A DNA stretch of 64,000 bases from Crocodylus rhombifer (lineage: Eukaryota; Chordata; Crocodylia; Crocodylidae). Positions 46,901 through 56,165 of this stretch are shown piece by piece. Location of the stretch: positions 1 to 64,000 of the forward strand of contig JAVSML010019215.1 of the NCBI GenBank assembly GCA_038503035.1. Reading direction: 5' to 3'. Below the pieces are notes generated by a model. That model ran no database searches. It saw nothing but the letters and a program-made list of their open reading frames with translations, and had not been told where the DNA came from. Each line of letters begins with the position of its first letter. Within the stretch, counting starts at the first letter, position 1. The translations under genes were made by a program, and so were the position numbers.

Positions 46901-49900
46901 CAGGACCTAGAGGATGGTGTGATCTCTTCATTATTAAATTCTGACAGTTGAGCTATGCCAGCGAAGGGTGTGGAAAGATCACTCCCCATAACTGCCCCAC
47001 CTTTGCTGACAAAGTTCTTGCTTTGGACTCAGCTTTGCAGCCAAAGGCTGCTGCCATTCAGAGGAGCTATTATAAACCTGGCAGCAGAAAAAAATTCCTG
47101 TCCACAACAGGGGGCTTGTTCACTGTAGCATTGCCACTGTAGTTAAAGCAGCAGCACCTTCTACAAGGCAGACATTGCTTGTGTCGGGGGACAGCATCAC
47201 ATTTTGACATGTGAAATAGCATGTGAACCAGAATCACTGTGTTTAAAATGCTGTCAGTGATCACAGTTTATCCTGGCATCCACAACGAGTCATCATGATT
47301 TTAAGTGGTATTGTAGTCACTGAGGTCAGCAGGTCTGGCTGAATACACATGGGGAATAGATCCACTGGGTAAGCAAGGGATATTTTACTCTTGCTCTGGG
47401 CCCACCCTAGCTTCTGACACTCCAAGCTGTGCTCCCCTCAGTGACTCTGGCTACACAGCAATGTTGGGCTCTATATCATTGATGGTGGCTGCGTTGGACC
47501 TTTGTCTATTGTAGTGAGAGTGGTTAAACACTGTTCCTTCCCTTTCAGTCGGGGGCAGCATCCCGGCCACGCTGCAGGAAGTGATGCTTCCAGTGGTCGA
47601 CCATGCCATCTGCTCTCAGAGTGACTGGTGGGGCTCGGCAGCCAAGGTGACCATGGTTTGTGCTGGTGGAGACGGCATGAAATCCGGGTGCAGTGTAAGA
47701 GCCATAGTTTCTGGGATTTCCTGGGACTCCTTCTCTCTTCCTCATGTCTTCCTTCCTTCCTTTCCAGTTCAACCCAATTATCACACAAATTGTTAATCCC
47801 CTATAACACACTCCTCCCAAAGCCTGCAGCAGCTTAGGAGTGCAAAACCCCTCTGACAAGCAAACTACATCTCCTGAGAATCATCTATTGATTTGCTATT
47901 ATTCCAAATCCCTCCTTCCTCCCACCCTGTGCACAGAAATGAGGAGGTTAATGGAAGGGAAGCTCCCAGGTTCTTGTTTTACACATTTCTCCTCAACTCT
48001 TCTGAGGAAGGCAGCAAAGAAGCTTGACTCTCTCACTAGCATCTCCTACGGATGTCCAGGATTCCCTTGTTGCCCTGCAGTCAAAGCTTTGGCAATGTCC
48101 AGAGTCCCTGTTAAAGGGATATCTCCATGACAAAGGAGCAAGGCTGCAGAAATGTAACCTTTGGAGGTGTTAACCTGCCTTCTTCAGCTTCAGATAGCCA
48201 CTAGGAGAGACAATTTGCTCCATCTACTCTCCTGGTCCTCCCCCAAGCATACTATGCGTGCCTTGCCCAGCTCACTTCTTATGCAAGCATCTGAGGCCAC
48301 TCCAATTTGCACCTGCATCCAAATTAGTCCTTAGCTGGCCCCCATTTGGGAAGCAAGACAAGATGTTGTAAAACTATTTTAGTTATAGCTCCACTTTTAG
48401 CTCTTCCATGGGCTGTACCTCCAAGAACTCAGTCACCCCAACAGCTAATCAACTGTTTCCACTTTTCCAAGCCTTGATTCCTGAATTACTCTGAGAATTT
48501 GGGTCAAACCAACAGTGTGTCATTTTCCCTCACTCTGGTTCCAGGGTGATTCAGGGGGTCCTCTGCAGTGTCACACGGAAGGTCACTGGAAAATCCATGG
48601 GATCGTTAGCTTTGGCATTGTCCCCTACTGTAATACCTACAGGAAGCCGACAGTCTTCACCCGAGTATCCGCCTACATTGATTGGATTTATGACGTAAGT
48701 GCCTCTCAAGTCACTGGACTTATTTCATCCGGTGTATAACTCCCAGGAAGCTCAAGGGGTTACGCCAGAGAGAAGTTGGCCCAAGCCCATTAATTGATGG
48801 CATTATGAAGAATGGAGTAGAAAAACAAGACAATTCTAAGATCAGCTGGGCTATCTGCCTGCTGGGCTCTCTGTCTGGCTAGTCAAGCTTTAGCCACTTG
48901 CTGCAATAATAGATGTGGTACCAGAACCTTAGTGCAATTCTCTGCCCTGTGTTATGCAAGAAATCAGAGTAGATTGGTAGTGACCAACCCTTTTGGCAGG
49001 TGCGCCACCAGTTAAGACTCCCCTCCATCCCAAGTGCTGCTCTGATCCCCACCCCAGAGGCAGACCTGAGAGAGTTTGTACCCAGGGTGCCAGAATGGAG
49101 GCAGGGGGGGCTTCAGCCTCAGGCCACAGCCACATGGCAGTAAAGGGACACTAAAAGGAACCGGCACTGCTAGGGGCCAGGGTATTCCTTCCCTGGTTCT
49201 GCAAACCCCACACAGTTTTATGTGGTAAGCAAGAATGCAAAGCCCTGAATTTGACAGGAGCTGCAGGGCCTGGGAAGGGGCACCTGGCACCTCCTCTTAC
49301 AGCAGCATCTTCTCTCCACTCTGCTGTACAGAGCCCTTTGCTTCCTGCCTCCATTCGGAGTGTCTGGGGCTCACATGCCACACACAGCAGCCTGTGCTAC
49401 TTGCGGCACACATGCCACGGGTTGGCCACACCTGAACTAGATAATGTTACTGGCTTCTTCTGCTTCTAACATCCATAAATGTCCCAGTACATTTTGAGAT
49501 GGACCCCTGTACAGCACTTTTTGCATATATACCACAGCCACTTGCATTCATCTGGTATCATATTCCCCACTGAGCAGATTCAGTTATAAGCTGTACCCAC
49601 AAATAAACAAATCTGTTTTGGGGGTTGGACGTGAATAAAGAGCTCTTGATCTCAGCAAGAGAGTTTGGCTCAGTGGGCCAGCTACTTCTGGGCTCCAGGC
49701 AAATTCTCTAGCAGAGAACACAGCTCCCCCCCCCACATCCCAGCATCCATCTGCAAAACTGGGAGCCACATTTGCTGTATTCATAGATTTCATAGACATT
49801 AGGGCTGGAAGGGACCTTGGAAGATCATCTAGTCCAGCCCCCCACCCCAGGAGCAGGAAGTCAGCTGGGGTCAAGGGATCCCAGCAAGATAAATATCCAA

Positions 49901-50388
49901 ATGTCTCTTAAAGGAGTCCAGAGTAGGTGCTTGCATCACCTCTGGCAGCAGTCTGTTCCAGACCTTGGGGGCTCAGACAGTAAAGAAGTTCTTCCTTACG
50001 TCCAGCCTAAAACGGTCTTGGAGGAGTTTGTGACCATTTGACTTTGTCATCCCTTGGGGCGCTCTGGTGAACAGACGTTTCCCCAAATCCTGATGTTCAC
50101 CTCTTATATACTTATAGGCAGCCACCAGGTCCCCCCTGAGCCTGCGCTCTTTCAGGCTGAAGAGTCCCATAGCTCTCAGCCTGTCATCATAAGGCCTGTT
50201 CTCCTTGCCCTCTGATCACACGTGTGACTCTCCTCTGGACTGTAGGGTAGGACTGTGGTGCAACTGGAGATTGGAACAGTATTTATATCTTCTATTCATT
50301 TAAAAACAATGGGGAAAGGTAGTCGAGTTTGTTCTGCACTGAATCCGCTTCTTTTTTTCAGACTATGAAGAAAAATGGTGGATACTAA
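32344..50388 (+). CDS. CELA1-like: Chymotrypsin-like elastase precursor, complete 8-exon gene
   Basis: Exons 32344-32377, 39675-39778, 43560-43669, 44499-44630, 46566-46702, 47549-47694, 48545-48694 and 50362-50388 join to 840 bases, 279 residues plus stop, in phase at every junction. A hydrophobic signal peptide (about 1-16, [16 protein letters not shown]) precedes a pro-region ending at R31; trypsin-type cleavage would expose VIGG. Triad: H79 (TAAHC), D129 (NDIALL), S224 (GDSGGP). The eight mature-region cysteines fit the four core disulfides; the pro-region has no cysteine. Pocket positions 189/216/226 are S218, G245 and T257, predicting cleavage after medium hydrophobic residues. GDHNL, DGTE and [13 protein letters not shown] favour CELA1, but EARPNSW-WQVSLQ and [14 protein letters not shown] recall CELA2/3. 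It is a secreted digestive zymogen by family. True CELA1 orthology is uncertain. Confidence 0.93.
32378..33896 (+). other. Elastase intron 1, 5' part
   Basis: AT-rich to about 32,930, then a GC-rich stretch to about 33,800 with many chance frames and no domain. CACTGCAGCCCCCCTGGATC near 33462 resembles the end of the hAT element at 52903-53629, so the GC-rich part may be a degraded relative. Confidence 0.4.
33897..34666. mobile_element. Fold-back hAT-type element
   Basis: Begins CTAGGGGTGAGCAAAGC and ends GCTTCACACAGCCCTAG, with flanking 8-bp duplications matching at six of eight bases (AGTGCGCA, TGTGCACA). The interior is an imperfect palindrome: TTTTTTCTACATACTTTGCA near 34072 is mirrored by ACCTTGAGGTATGTAGAAAA near 34472, and AAGTACTTCTGG occurs in both arms. 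Confidence 0.75.
34827..35018. repeat. TA microsatellite inside a 24-bp perfect inverted repeat
   Basis: GCTGGTAGGCCTCAGTCTTA (arm 34827-34850) is exactly inverted at 34995-35018, and everything between is mostly TA repeat with two TATAGTG interruptions. The structure could extrude as a cruciform. Confidence 0.9.
35589..38417 (+). mobile_element. CR1 LINE, nearly full ORF2 but decayed
   Basis: Starts near the endonuclease N-terminus ([19 protein letters not shown]), continues through [10 protein letters not shown] and [14 protein letters not shown], the linker, RT blocks at 36664-37416 and the C-terminal part at 37981-38328, and ends with CTATGAATCTATGAA. In-frame stops include TGG-to-TAG changes after LTETW and after QVLED. 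The copy is older than the one at 11780-14149. Confidence 0.93.
38418..39674 (+). other. Elastase intron 1, 3' part
   Basis: Mixed GC-rich sequence with no recognised domain. The frames at 39004-39300 and 39167-39520 are low-complexity chance frames. Confidence 0.4.
39675..39778 (+). CDS. CELA1-like: Elastase-like exon 2 (pro-region and mature N-terminus)
   Basis: Acceptor GGTTAG ends at 39674 and donor GTAAAG starts at 39779. It reads [19 protein letters not shown] then [15 protein letters not shown]. The R|V bond is the activation site. Confidence 0.95.
39991..40196. mobile_element. Short hAT-type MITE
   Basis: From CAGGAGTGGGCAAAATG to AATTGCCCGCCCTGG, flanked by identical 8-bp duplications CCCTAACT (39983-39990 and 40197-40204). 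It is a sister copy of 28590-28775 with a duplicated GCCAGRCCATTCTATC unit. Confidence 0.9.
40205..41349 (+). other. Elastase intron 2, 5' part
   Basis: AT-rich intron. No element recognised. Confidence 0.5.
41350..42045 (+). mobile_element. Solo LTR of an endogenous retrovirus-like element
   Basis: Starts TG and ends CTAACA, between identical 5-bp repeats ATATT (41345-41349, 42046-42050). It contains a TATA box (TATAAAT, 41829-41835) and AATAAA (41914-41919) in the same order as U3-R-U5, so it is in the sense direction of the elastase gene. No gag, pol or env coding lies beside it. The left boundary is less certain than the right. Confidence 0.65.
42051..43559 (+). other. Elastase intron 2, 3' part
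   Basis: AT-rich intron with chance frames. No repeat termini seen. Confidence 0.5.
43560..43669 (+). CDS. CELA1-like: Elastase-like exon 3 (catalytic His)
   Basis: Acceptor GATCCAG ends at 43559 and donor GTAAGT starts at 43670. It reads [20 protein letters not shown] then [17 protein letters not shown]79 and the C64-C80 pair are here. Confidence 0.97.
44499..44630 (+). CDS. CELA1-like: Elastase-like exon 4
   Basis: Acceptor TTTTTAG ends at 44498 and donor GTAACT starts at 44631. It reads [20 protein letters not shown] then [20 protein letters not shown] and IANG. GDHNL and DGTE are CELA1-like marks of the calcium-loop area. Confidence 0.97.
45001..45232. repeat. MITE with two internal hairpins
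   Basis: The first hairpin pairs 45029-45050 with 45074-45095 (CAGCAGCTACTTCAC, 21 of 22). The second pairs TGTTACTGC near 45135 with GCAGTAACA near 45185, and ATGATTTAGT with ACTAAATCAC. It shares ending motifs with 2554-2786. Confidence 0.75.
45430..45483 (+). repeat. tRNA-derived SINE-like relic
   Basis: CCTGGTGGGTAGGACTCCTG resembles an A-box arm and GGAGGTCTAGGCTC a B box, at tRNA-like spacing. Degenerate. Confidence 0.4.
45625..45695 (+). repeat. tRNA-derived SINE relic
   Basis: TAGCTGAGTGGTTAGGA at 45634-45650 is a good pol III A box. The B-box area (TTCTGGTGCCTGCTCC) is degraded. Confidence 0.55.
45920..45973 (+). repeat. hAT-like element right end fragment
   Basis: GGATCTGGCTTGCAGGCCG then TATGTTTGATAGCTCATCTG, the inverted counterpart of the end at 22868-22960. 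Confidence 0.4.
46566..46702 (+). CDS. CELA1-like: Elastase-like exon 5 (catalytic Asp)
   Basis: Acceptor GTTTCAG ends at 46565 and donor GTAAGT starts at 46703. It reads [20 protein letters not shown] then [20 protein letters not shown] and WGLTT. D129 is in NDIALL. Confidence 0.97.
46703..47548 (+). other. Elastase intron 5
   Basis: No element recognised. Several short frames cross it without domains. Confidence 0.5.
47549..47694 (+). CDS. CELA1-like: Elastase-like exon 6
   Basis: Acceptor CTTTCAG ends at 47548 and donor GTAAGA starts at 47695. It reads [20 protein letters not shown] then [20 protein letters not shown] and DGMKSGCS. S218 (position 189) forms the floor of the S1 pocket. 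Confidence 0.97.
47695..48544 (+). other. Elastase intron 6
   Basis: No recognised element. Confidence 0.5.
48545..48694 (+). CDS. CELA1-like: Elastase-like exon 7 (catalytic Ser)
   Basis: Acceptor TTCCAG ends at 48544 and donor GTAAGT starts at 48695. It reads [38 protein letters not shown] and [13 protein letters not shown]224 is the nucleophile; G245 and T257 shape the pocket. Confidence 0.97.
48975..49434. mobile_element. hAT-type element, CAGTGG...CCAACC ends
   Basis: Left end TAGTGACCAACCCTTTTGG, right end GGGTTGGCCACACCTG. The 8-bp flanks GAGTAGAT and AACTAGAT agree at six positions. Same family as 54681-54956. Confidence 0.7.
49780..50235 (-). mobile_element. CR1 LINE 3' fragment
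   Basis: Tail complement ATTCATAGATTTCATAGACA, 3' UTR, then RT C-terminal codons on the reverse strand (50170-49973, [20 protein letters not shown]). It lies in the last elastase intron and is close in sequence to the copy at 11780-14149. Confidence 0.92.
50362..50388 (+). CDS. CELA1-like: Elastase-like exon 8 (C-terminus)
   Basis: Acceptor TTTTTTTCAG ends at 50361. It reads TMKKNGGY then TAA at 50386-50388. The acceptor has a strong pyrimidine tract. Confidence 0.88.
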   Translation, partial: TMKKNGGY

Positions 50389-50494
50389 GGAAGGATCAAC
50401 TTATACATGGATATGAACTATCATTAGAATGAAAAGACATGCCTGCTAATTGCGTCTCTGTGGATCATCATTAGAATATATTGGTTGAAATAAT

Positions 50495-50500
50495 AATAAA
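50495..50500 (+). terminator. CELA1-like: Polyadenylation signal of the elastase-like gene
   Basis: AATAAA about 107 bp after the stop codon, giving a short 3' UTR typical of pancreatic protease mRNAs. Confidence 0.8.
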
Positions 50501-51960
50501 GAATCAATGAATTAAACCCATACTATTGTGTCTTCCAATCTAGTAAAACAGAACAGCTCAGGCAGAGTAAAGTGTAGTTGTACTTAATTAACAAGGGCAT
50601 CACACAAATAGGGCACGAGTCCTAACACTTTATTAGACAGCTCCCAACTTGGAGAGTTGGTACAGCTTAGGATTGGTGAACAGCTGTATTTTCCATCTTT
50701 AAGTCACCAGTTCAAAGCCACTCCCATCAGAAAGTAGTAAGAACAGCATGGTTTCTTTGTAGTTTTGTCTCAGCTGTGTTTGGCCTCAGTTCAGTTCTTA
50801 GTACATTGTGTCCTTTAGTACATTTGGCACTAATGAGCAACTGAATTGGTTGCTTTAGCAGAGGGACCTAGGACTGGATGAACCATGAAGACTGAGTTGG
50901 AGAGATGACATCTGAGGCTCTATTTTCATGAAGGAATCTCACAGTGGTATATCACAATGGAAGCTTCCCTAGTGATGAGGGAAAGGCCAAAGAGTGAGAC
51001 ACATTGTCAGGACAGTTGCATAATGATCCAGGAACAGAAGATTTTGGGGCTATCAATTAGATAGTGCTGTACGCAGTGCAGAAATTATGGAACAAATAAC
51101 CTTCCTGGAGCTTTTTCACAGAAAGAAACTCCTGGGTTTTCAAAATGCAAGTCAGCAACATTACACCCTTTCAGGGTGTAGACGTGAAGGGTCATGTTTC
51201 ACTGAGGTGTCAGTCTTTGAACGATGTAGATACATCCACAGGTGTATCTTGTTGTTAGAATGCCTATATTGAAGACTGTGAGATGCTGAGATAGTAGATG
51301 GGTAATAATTAATTAAGAAGAAAAAATTTAAGTCTTTTAATTAATGATTTGTTTAGCAACATTCAGTTCATTAAGAGGGCAGCTCCAGGTACAAAATCTA
51401 CAGCAGAACTAATCAATTTGTCTTTGGTTCAGCTTTCAGTTGAGATAAGGCTTATTAGTATTTATGTCACTCTGACAATACCCATGAGGTTGTACAAGGC
51501 AGAAAAACAAAGCTAATCCCAGCCCAAAGACTTTACAATCCAACTCCCTGTTTCTGCAAAGATTTTTACATTGGCTTCAGTTTAAGCACTGGGAGTAACC
51601 ACATTGAATTCACTCAGACAACTCTCAACAGGTAAAGTTAAAGTGTGAGAGTAACTTCACACTATGAATCACACCTTACTTACCTACCTTATAAATGAGT
51701 AAAATGCTTGGAAGACTGAGCTTTCATGGACAGGCAAAGGGAAAATGTGACAACACCTTGCATTGGGGAACCCAGAAAAAGGAGCTAGACTGGATTTTAA
51801 AAACTAATTGTTAAATTTATGGTGGAAGTGTAAGGTGAATTTTTAGGAGGCATTTCAATGAAGTAGTATCTTGGAGGCCTGACTCCTTATATGAGGAACA
51901 TTTCTATCCATTCCAGCTCACCAAGAGGGAAGGTCAGAACTCATTGGCTAGGGACAAAAA
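50501..51960. other. Intergenic, nothing recognised
   Basis: AT-rich DNA without credible exons or element ends. A small perfect hairpin (TACACCCT, 3-bp loop, AGGGTGTA) lies at 51163-51181. Confidence 0.5.
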
Positions 51961-52460
51961 TTACATGTAAACTGGTATAAGTGATCAGAAACCAGTTCAA
52001 ATCTGTAACACAACAGAAGTTCAGTGTGCATAAACTGCTTTCAAAATGACCAAAACTGGTTTAAGATAAACCTGGATGGATGTAATATCAGATTTAACTG
52101 ATTTAGGTTAAATCAGTTTATTGAACTTCTGTCTCAGATCCTCTCAGATTCAAATTAACTCACAGTCCCTCAGCATCCCAGGATGCTTTGCACCTCTCCT
52201 GTAACACCCCTGCACCCCTTACAGGGTGAGCAAACTAGCCTTGCCCTAAGCTACCTGCTCCAGCCAAGCAGGGAAGCATGCTCTAGCCCCCCTCCCCCCA
52301 GCTTCCCCTTTGCTTCTTGACCTGGGCCACTACAGGCACTTGGCTGTATTTTCAGAATCAAAAGTGAATGTCTGTTCACTTGTTTATCAGTTCAATCTAT
52401 GCAGCTTAGTCTAACCTGGAAAGATTGAATCGATTAAGCCTCAAGCTTTTTGACTGTGTG
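51961..52460. repeat. Interspersed repeat also seen at window end
   Basis: AACTGGTATAAGTGATCAG, AACCAGTTCAAATCTGTAAC and CAACAGAAGTT recur, diverged, at 63905-64000. Repeated AAACTGGTTTAAG and TTAAATCAGTTTA motifs inside suggest a palindromic MITE. Confidence 0.5.
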
Positions 52461-52902
52461 TACTTACCCATTGAGTTTCATGGTGCAATATGAAGAAAAG
52501 GACAGAGATGAGGGATGGAGGGAAATAATTGTCTTCTAGGCCCTTATTGCTAACAGAGTGCTGAGTGCAGGCCTGGATGAAAGGCTATAGAAGGTAAAAA
52601 CTTTTTTACTACTTTTCCCTGATCATGACTTACATGCAGTGGGGTTTGGGGATGTTGGAATTCAACATCCCAGACAGTTGGAGATTAGCAGCAATATATA
52701 CAATGTTTCTGTGGACTGTTTTAAGCTACTTCGGGGATGATTCAGAACCATTCACCAATAATAGTAGGTTATGAAACTAGTGCAACTGGTATCTGCAGCT
52801 AACAGTTTCATTGTATGGCTAATTATAGTTTGGGTGGTGGATCTTGCAGGAGAATATGGGGAAAACTTCCCCTGCTAAATCCTCTTATGCCATACACATA
52901 GA

Positions 52903-53629
52903 CAGGGGTGGATCCAGGATATGGCAAAGTGGTGTACAGGAGCAGTAAGCCATGCTCTAGGGATGGCTCCATCTCACACTGACAGCATCTCCCTCTGCCC
53001 AACCTCACCATCACCCACTGGTGTGGGCAGACCAGGCAGGGAGAGTGTCTGGGAATTTTTTAAGCTCCCAAACCAGGTAAAAGTCCTGCCCCCACCTTCT
53101 CTCCCGGGTCACAGTCATGTCTCCTCCCCACCCCTGCTCCTCATCCCCCACCTATTGCTTTTCCAGCTGTCCTGGGGGTGGGGGAAGCTTAAGTACCACT
53201 TTTGCCTGCTCTGGAAGGGTTGCGTAGGGGCTGGGCTCAGTTGGGAACATAACAGGACAGCAGCAGTGGTGATCAGTGGGTGGGTTCCCCCACCTTCCTT
53301 TGTCCTCAGGAGTAGGCACAGGGAGGGCGAATCATCTCTCACATCTCCACTGCTGCCGCTACTGTCACTGTCCCAGCTGAGCACAGGCCCTGCACAGCCT
53401 GGCTGGAGTGGGCAGGAGTGGCTCTGAAGCATTTCTCCCCTGAGACATCCAGAAAACAGCAGCAGCAGGGAATTTGTGGGCATGGTCATGCCTCTGAGCA
53501 GGAGGGGAAAAAAGAGTATTTTCACCTGCTTTGGGGACTTTAAAAAAGTCCCCAGAGGTCTATCTCAGCATGGTCCTATCCTAAAGGGGATGCAGCTGTG
53601 CCACTGCAGCCCCTCCGGATCTGCCCCTG
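52903..53629. mobile_element. hAT-type element, CAGGGGTGGATCC ends
   Basis: Left end CAGGGGTGGATCCAG, right end CTCCGGATCTGCCCCTG. The 8-bp target duplication has one mismatch (CACATAGA at 52895-52902, TACATAGA at 53630-53637). It is 727 bp, GC-rich, without transposase. Confidence 0.85.
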
Positions 53630-53706
53630 TACATAGATAATGCTTTAAAATGGTAGAACTCCTGATTAATTTACTGTTATTTCCATTTCAACTCATTAAT
53701 GACTTT

Positions 53707-53845
53707 GTGCTGCCTTGTCTTTCTTCCGAGAGCTGAAAAGTCGCAAGCAACCGCCTGAACGAATCGTTTCCAGCAGGACAGAATCCATGCCTGTTATTAA
53801 CTACATTCATCACAAGAGGGCACCATCACATCAAAGAAATACTTA
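53707..53845 (+). other. Unexplained CpG-containing tract with short frame
   Basis: From about 53713 a frame reads FFRELKSRKQPPERIVSSR then TESMPVINYIHHKR to a stop at 53845. Five CpGs fall within about 45 bp in otherwise CpG-poor DNA. No family recognised; it could be a conserved non-coding element or chance. Confidence 0.25.
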
Positions 53846-54680
53846 ATGCATCCATCTGCACAAAGCCACTTTGGTTCTAAGGATGAAAACTTTCCATGTT
53901 ATCCTTTATATTCACATACAAATGTATCGAAGACAACTGCTTTTCAGGTACAGGTTATCAGCAAGATCTCCTTACTGATTTACCAATACAACTTGTATAT
54001 TATCAGAGGTTCACACCAAGATGAAATCAGTGAATAATTTTTGTAAGGATTATAATAATACACTTGGGTATCTGTACTGATTGCTACTGATCACCAAGTT
54101 ATTTGACTACCCTTGATTACCTGTTCTAGATGCTCACATATATTAACAAAAAGACTTCTCCTGATGGTGAAAAAATAATATTGGGTATCTCACCTTAGCA
54201 GTTTTTGATATTGCAGAATGTTTTTTACTCCATTATCTCATCATGCCTGTATTTTTTTTTGCTGTAGCATCAAGTAAAAATATTTTGAACCTGACAAAAG
54301 AAACTAGATTTTTAAAAGTCATCCAAATGGTGAAGTACTGTCCTATATAATATAACAGGCTACAGTCTCGAGAGCTGAGCAAAATGACGTTAGGCTTAAA
54401 TGCCTCACCCTTTATATTTTAATTTCCTCATTTTGATTTAAATAATAGCTGAAAAGATGCATATCCAGGGCTCTAGGGCTCTGATATTTGGAGACAGCAC
54501 CAAGGACTAGATGCAAACAATTGCAAAGGTGTCTAAAAGTTTCAAAGCCTAATGTTTAGATGCTTGCCCCCTGGGGTAGTGTCCAGAATCCTGTGTTAGG
54601 GAGTGCAAAGGGAGAGCGCCGTCAGTGTGCACCACTCAGCAAGCTGGGCAGGAAAACACTCAGCAGCAAGCTCCCTAGAT

Positions 54681-54956
54681 CAGTGGGGATCAACCTTTTT
54701 GGTAGGCATGCCCACCCTAAGTGCCATTACAGCCCCCTTCCCCTACCCAATCGGCTGCTTTGCTTTCTGCTCCCAGCCACTTTCTCCCTATCCTATCTAC
54801 TGCTCTGTTTTCTGCTCCCAGCCCCTTGCTCCCTGTCCTATCTACTGCTCTGCTTTCTGCTCCCTGCCCTATCAACTGCTGTGTTCCCCAGTCCCTCCCT
54901 GATCTCCCACGTGCCACACAGAGAGGTGGCTTGTGCCACAGGTTGGCCACCCCCTG
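54681..54956. mobile_element. hAT-type element with internal minisatellite
   Basis: Left end CAGTGGGGATCAACC, right end GGTTGGCCACCCCCTG, flanks CCCTAGAT and CCGTAGAG (six of eight). About 54745-54885 is an imperfect tandem repeat of a roughly 45-bp unit with TTTCTGCTCCCAGCC and TATCTACTGCTCTG. Confidence 0.75.
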
Positions 54957-55364
54957 CCGTAGAGCTTACCAATAGGAAATGCTGAGCACAGAAGGGTGTC
55001 TCGTGTCCATCCTACTCGGGGTCACAGGGATGGGCCTTCATCTACTGGGGACCTCAGCCTGGGCTCTCTCCCAAAGGTAGTTGCCTACACTGTCTTTCAA
55101 ACACCAGCCAGAGACAACTCTTGTAAAATACTGGGGAAGGCAATTGCTGTTGCCCAGCTCTTGCAAATAGTGATGACTCCAGGAACTGTTTATGCATCTG
55201 TCCAGCTTATACATCTGCAGTCCATGGAGCAGGAGCTGCAACCCAACGCTTCCTCTCCCAGGCGGTTCCCTAACCAGGAGGCTGCCACGGTCAGGCTCCA
55301 GGTATATTCTTCTAGCTCCGTGACTCCTGGTATCCTTTTTGCACAGCTCTTGCAGGATCTTCAT

Positions 55365-55432
55365 GTAACTGATAAAACTGTGGTGAGGGCTCTCTCCCAG
55401 GGTAAAAGATGTGGCTTTGAGCCCCCTCAGGC
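55365..55432 (+). repeat. tRNA-derived SINE-like relic
   Basis: GTGGTGAGGGCTCTCTCCCA resembles an A-box arm and GGCTTTGAGCCCC a B box. Confidence 0.4.
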
Positions 55433-55739
55433 AGAGGGCTGGGTATTGTACCTAGCTGTCTTCCATCCTGGGTGAGTGCTGTTAGGTACTACCTTGTTTT
55501 CATCCTCCAGCCACGTTTTTAAAAAAGGAAGCAGTCACCACTGCAGGAGAGGTATCTGCCTCGGCTGGTGTGTGTTAGGCTCTGAGAATGCCACCTGCAT
55601 GGGCCCCCTCAGACGTTCATACACACATAACTCAGACAACACACGGATCTGTGAAACACCTGACAAGCCGTGTCACTCTCGAACTGGGCTTGCTCGTCAG
55701 GCAGTGAATTAGACCTCTTGTGCATGCACGTGATCCATA

Positions 55740-55775
55740 AATTCGTATATATATCCATATATATACATATATGCA
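55740..55775. repeat. ATATAC microsatellite-like tract
   Basis: Imperfect ATATATCC/ATATATAC repeats. Confidence 0.6.
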
Positions 55776-56049
55776 CACAGCAAGACTCCACTTGTGGCTG
55801 ACTGGCCCAATTTGTGAGTGGCACAGCTTGGAGTGAGAACTGCTTGGGGCTGGACGCAGGACTTCCTCTCATCATTTTGATCAGGATGAGTGTTTGACAT
55901 TTGACTGGTTCAGGCATTAACCTCCTCCCCACCAGGAGCTAAAGCAGACTAGAAATGAGAGGGAAGATTACATCTGAGAGTCCCTTGTCTGAGCATTTTG
56001 GCACAAAGTCGTGCTCAGCAGTGATTAAGCTGCATGCTTTGCTGTTTGA

Positions 56050-56165
56050 TCTGATGGCATGAGTTTCAGCCCACAAAAACTTGTGCTCTCTCTCTCTCTC
56101 TATACATATACATATACCTCATTTAATTAGTCTACAAAGGTGCATATCTACCCTGTCTTCTGGTA
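56050..56165. repeat. Interspersed repeat fragment with CT microsatellite
   Basis: CCCACAAAAACTTGTGCTC, a CT run, then AATTAGTCTACAAAGGTGC. Shares motifs with 15490-15600. Confidence 0.5.

Noticed and set aside
52921..53427. 168- and 136-codon frames on opposite strands
   Set aside because: They lie wholly inside the hAT element 52903-53629, which is non-coding.
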